Below, in pieces: positions 61,885 through 64,000 of a DNA stretch of 64,000 nt. Within the stretch, counting starts at the first letter, position 1. Each line of letters opens with the position of its first letter. Made by a program: the position numbers and the translations under genes. This DNA comes from Zoogloeaceae bacterium (GTDB taxonomy: Bacteria; Pseudomonadota; Gammaproteobacteria; Burkholderiales; Rhodocyclaceae). The stretch spans positions 310,001 to 374,000 of the forward strand of contig JACKLZ010000003.1 of the NCBI GenBank assembly GCA_024235675.1. The letters run 5' to 3'. The notes beneath the pieces are model-generated. The model worked only from the letters and a program-made list of their open reading frames with translations. It ran no database searches and was not told where the DNA came from.

Positions 61885-63027
61885 ATGAACACATGCCCGA
61901 AAGGCATTCACACACCTTGCCATGAACACAGCGTTCCGTGGTTCTGGCCCATGGCCGCCGCGATCGAACTCGGCGAAGAAGGGCTCACCCAGTTTCAGAA
62001 CAACCTGCGCTACGTCGAGAAGGCGATCGAGTTTGCCGATCCGCCCGACCCGGAGTGGGCCACCGCGAATCGCATCGTGCTGGAACTCGACACCCTGCGT
62101 TTGCGCGATTTTTCGCGACCCGGCCAGACCCATGCCCAGGCGCCCGTGCTGGTGGATGCGCCCTACGCCGGCCACAGCTCGACCATTGCCGACTACGCCG
62201 TCGGACAGAGTCTGGTTGAAACCCTCATGGCCGGCGGGCTCACGCAGGTGCTGGTCACCGACTGGAAAAGCGCCACCGCCGCGATGAAGGACTTCGATAT
62301 CGACACCTACCTGGCCGACATCGACACCGTCGTCGAGCACCTGGGCGGCAAGGTCGACCTCGTCGGACTGTGTCAGGGCGGGTGGATGAGCGCGATGTAT
62401 GCCGCGCGCTTCCCGCACAAGGTGGGCTGCCTCGTACTGGCCGGCGCTCCCATCGATACGGATGCCGGCGACGGCCCGATCAAGAAGCTGGCGCACACCT
62501 TGCCGCTGAGCCTGTACGAGGAAATGGTCGCCGTGGGCGGCGGCCTGATGCTGGGCCGGACCATGCTCGCCGGCTGGAAAGGCATGAACGCCGAAGAGCA
62601 GTACCTGGGAAAGTTCATCGACCTGTACGAGCACATCGAGAACAAGAACTTCCTGCGCCGCACCGAGCGCTTCGAGCGATGGTACGAAAACCCCATCGAC
62701 CTGCCCGGCGCCTACTACCTCCAGACCATCCAGCAGCTTTTCAAGGAGAACCGGTTTGCCAAGGGCGAGTTCGTCGGCCTCGGCCAGCGCCTGTCGCTCA
62801 AGGACATCGTGTGCCCGGTCTACCTGCTGGCCGGATCAGACGACGACATCACCACCCGGGAGCAGGTCTTCGACGCGGAGAAATACCTCGGCACACCCAA
62901 GGCCGACATCGTCAAGAAGCTTGCCGCGGGCGGGCACATCGGGCTGTTCATGGGCAGCAAGACATTGGCCGAATGCTGGCCAGAGATCGCCGACTGGCTG
63001 CGCGCAGGCGGGCAGCCGGGGCGCTGA
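61885..63027 (+). CDS. PhaC-like alpha/beta hydrolase
   Basis: The protein has 380 residues. The lipase-like box is GLCQGG with Cys at residue 163, the PHA-synthase type nucleophile; the Asp region AGSDDDITTREQ and GGHIGLFMGS supply the Asp/His. It lacks the long N-terminal domain of true PhaC (about 560-590 residues), so it could be a polyester synthase-like or depolymerase-like enzyme. GGAG stands 9 bases before the ATG. It follows the N-ATPase operon by 120 bases. The function is inferred only at family level. Confidence 0.8.
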   Translation: MNTCPKGIHTPCHEHSVPWFWPMAAAIELGEEGLTQFQNNLRYVEKAIEFADPPDPEWATANRIVLELDTLRLRDFSRPGQTHAQAPVLVDAPYAGHSSTIADYAVGQSLVETLMAGGLTQVLVTDWKSATAAMKDFDIDTYLADIDTVVEHLGGKVDLVGLCQGGWMSAMYAARFPHKVGCLVLAGAPIDTDAGDGPIKKLAHTLPLSLYEEMVAVGGGLMLGRTMLAGWKGMNAEEQYLGKFIDLYEHIENKNFLRRTERFERWYENPIDLPGAYYLQTIQQLFKENRFAKGEFVGLGQRLSLKDIVCPVYLLAGSDDDITTREQVFDAEKYLGTPKADIVKKLAAGGHIGLFMGSKTLAECWPEIADWLRAGGQPGR

Positions 63028-63350
63028 GCGCGTCGATGTGTGGGGCGGGAATCGACCCGATGCGGCCGGTCGAGCGTGCGTAGGCTCTACGGCAGCTTTC
63101 GTGCTTTAACGGTCACACAGTACCAACCGCGCCCGGGGATTACCCAGAAGCCACCCGTCCGTGGGGGCAAATCCACTAGCCCCCTGTCGAAGATCTTTAC
63201 AGCTTAATGTTGAAGAACAAGAAAGCAGGATCTAGTTTGCTGATTAAAAAGGGAATTTTTTCAAGCATGTATTTTGCTTGGTGGACTTTGAGCGCTTACT
63301 TCGGTGAGGTCCGCTCTGCCGTGGTCAAAACACGAAAATGGGGTGGATCA
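63028..63350. other. AT-richer intergenic region before the PEP-CTERM gene
   Basis: No gene was accepted here. A perfect 6-bp hairpin GGGGGC/GCCCCC with a 10-base loop lies at 63163-63184, and the rest from about 63190 is AT-rich. The promoter of the PEP-CTERM gene should be here, but I found neither a consensus sigma-70 nor a sigma-54 site. Confidence 0.5.
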
Positions 63351-63947
63351 ATGAAACCGAGATATCTGCTTAAGTATTTGGCGGCGGCTGGTCTAATGGC
63401 CTGCTCTGTCGCGTCACAAGCAACTGTAGTGTTTAGCGACAACTTCGATGCCTCGGTGGCGGGGCTAAATGTTGTGCCGACAGGCTGGACCGTGAGCGAC
63501 GGTACGGTGGACGTCGTGTCGGGTGCGTTCTGCGTGGCCGGTCAGTGTGTCGACCTGGACGGTTCGACCGGAAACGCCGGTATCCTATCGCGCGATTTCG
63601 GGCTGCTTGGCGGGGTAGCCTATTTACTGAGCTTCGACTTGTCCGGCAACAAGCGGGGTGGTATCGATGACGTCCTTGTCACGTTCGGGCTCTCTACGCT
63701 CTTCTTCGATGACCTACCCGCCAGTTCACCCTATACGGGGTACACGCTTGGTTTCACGCCGGGCAGTAATGGCGTCTATTCGATCTCGTTTTCGAATGCA
63801 GGTGGCGACAACGTTGGCGCACTGTTGGACAACGTCGTCATCACTTCGCTTGATGGCGGGCCGAACGGGGTGCCCGAGCCCCACAGTGCCGCGCTGGCCG
63901 CCCTAGCACTGGCCAGCTTGGCCTTCGCACGTCGCAGCAGGTCGTAG
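63351..63947 (+). CDS. PEP-CTERM sorting domain-containing protein
   Basis: The protein has 198 residues. A signal peptide (residues 1-24, LAAAGLMACSVASQA) is followed by a beta-rich jelly-roll-like domain (NFDASVAGLNVVPTGWTVSD) and the C-terminal sorting signal VPEPHSAALAALALASLA with a final RRSRS. The PEP motif directs cleavage and anchoring by the exosortase, typical of exopolysaccharide-producing bacteria; no exosortase gene is in the window. The start at 63351 was chosen because the longer frame adds 48 residues ahead of the signal peptide. Confidence 0.9.
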   Translation: MKPRYLLKYLAAAGLMACSVASQATVVFSDNFDASVAGLNVVPTGWTVSDGTVDVVSGAFCVAGQCVDLDGSTGNAGILSRDFGLLGGVAYLLSFDLSGNKRGGIDDVLVTFGLSTLFFDDLPASSPYTGYTLGFTPGSNGVYSISFSNAGGDNVGALLDNVVITSLDGGPNGVPEPHSAALAALALASLAFARRSRS

Positions 63948-63966
63948 TTGACCGGTTTTGTGAGCG

Positions 63967-63987
63967 AACCCGCCCGCGTGGCGGGTT
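63967..63987. terminator. stem-loop after the PEP-CTERM gene
   Basis: AACCCGCC pairs with GGCGGGTT around CGCGT, 20 bases after the stop. It is a likely terminator, with only a short T-rich tail. Confidence 0.7.
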
Positions 63988-64000
63988 GTTGGCGTGATGC

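Noticed and set aside
63207..63350. 48-residue N-terminal extension of the PEP-CTERM protein
   Set aside because: It precedes an intact signal peptide and is AT-rich non-coding-like; the ATG at 63351 has a ribosome binding site.

Overview
The window is high-GC DNA from a betaproteobacterium, most likely Rhodocyclales (Azoarcus/Thauera/Denitromonas-like). This is inferred from protein content and gene order, not from a search: an N-type ATPase operon, LutABC lactate oxidation, a PEP-CTERM protein, a dapF-DUF484-xerC cluster, tandem LpxL-type acyltransferases and an ANR/FNR-like TTGAT-N4-GTCAA site. I see no rRNA, tRNA, CRISPR array, phage module or transposase. Most of the window reads as ordinary chromosome with densely packed operons.

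Layout. 1-1002: end of an unidentified gene, a NusG-domain-II protein and a Gx transporter (Hpre_diP_synt_I). 1080-6861: AsmA protein, Tat-exported dienelactone hydrolase, PrpF-type isomerase, ParA/MobD-like ATPase and two small unknowns. 7008-8997: glutathione-dependent formaldehyde oxidation (class III ADH plus S-formylglutathione hydrolase). 8987-14182: small housekeeping and unknown genes (ArfB, trypsin-like protease, RRM protein with a TTG start, VF530, zinc ribbon, FKBP). 14397-18325: acuR-acuI with two identical TetR-type operators, an AhpD-like protein, a LysR regulator and acpH. 18697-24948: UspA, Na+/alanine symporter, PutA without its ribbon-helix-helix domain, and an Lrp regulator. 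25086-26736: aldo/keto reductase and a region holding an SGNH-hydrolase remnant and palindromic repeats. 26742-29571: lutABC. 29688-33338: ruvC, DinB, YbjQ, an EamA transporter and metK. 33569-37810: two lipid A acyltransferases, a TyrR-type regulator and an Lrp regulator. 37895-43925: dapF, DUF484, xerC, DUF2242 lipoprotein, rlmI, yhcB and a spermidine-synthase-like protein. 43955-49297: deacylase/GCS2 pair, DUF2249 protein, ferredoxin reductase and diiron oxygenase. 49494-54967: SGNH hydrolase, Cys/Gly-tailed protein, ruvB-DUF4442-ruvA, GST, HAD and a 41-residue basic protein. 55094-61764: a complete N-ATPase operon (atpDCQRBEFAG). 61885-end: a PhaC-like hydrolase and a PEP-CTERM protein in AT-richer DNA.

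The most informative signals are regulatory. (i) metK is preceded by a sigma-70 promoter, a leader of about 140 nt and a hairpin plus U-tract directly before the start codon, which looks like transcription attenuation. (ii) Three TyrR-like boxes and a consensus sigma-54 promoter lie between tyrR and an Lrp gene. (iii) acuR and acuI each carry the same operator within the promoter. (iv) A 34-bp near-perfect palindrome and an FNR-like site precede the diiron oxygenase, with no regulator gene adjacent. No wholly new multi-gene system could be established. The diiron oxygenase/reductase pair and the GCS2/deacylase pair are the best candidates for undescribed chemistry.
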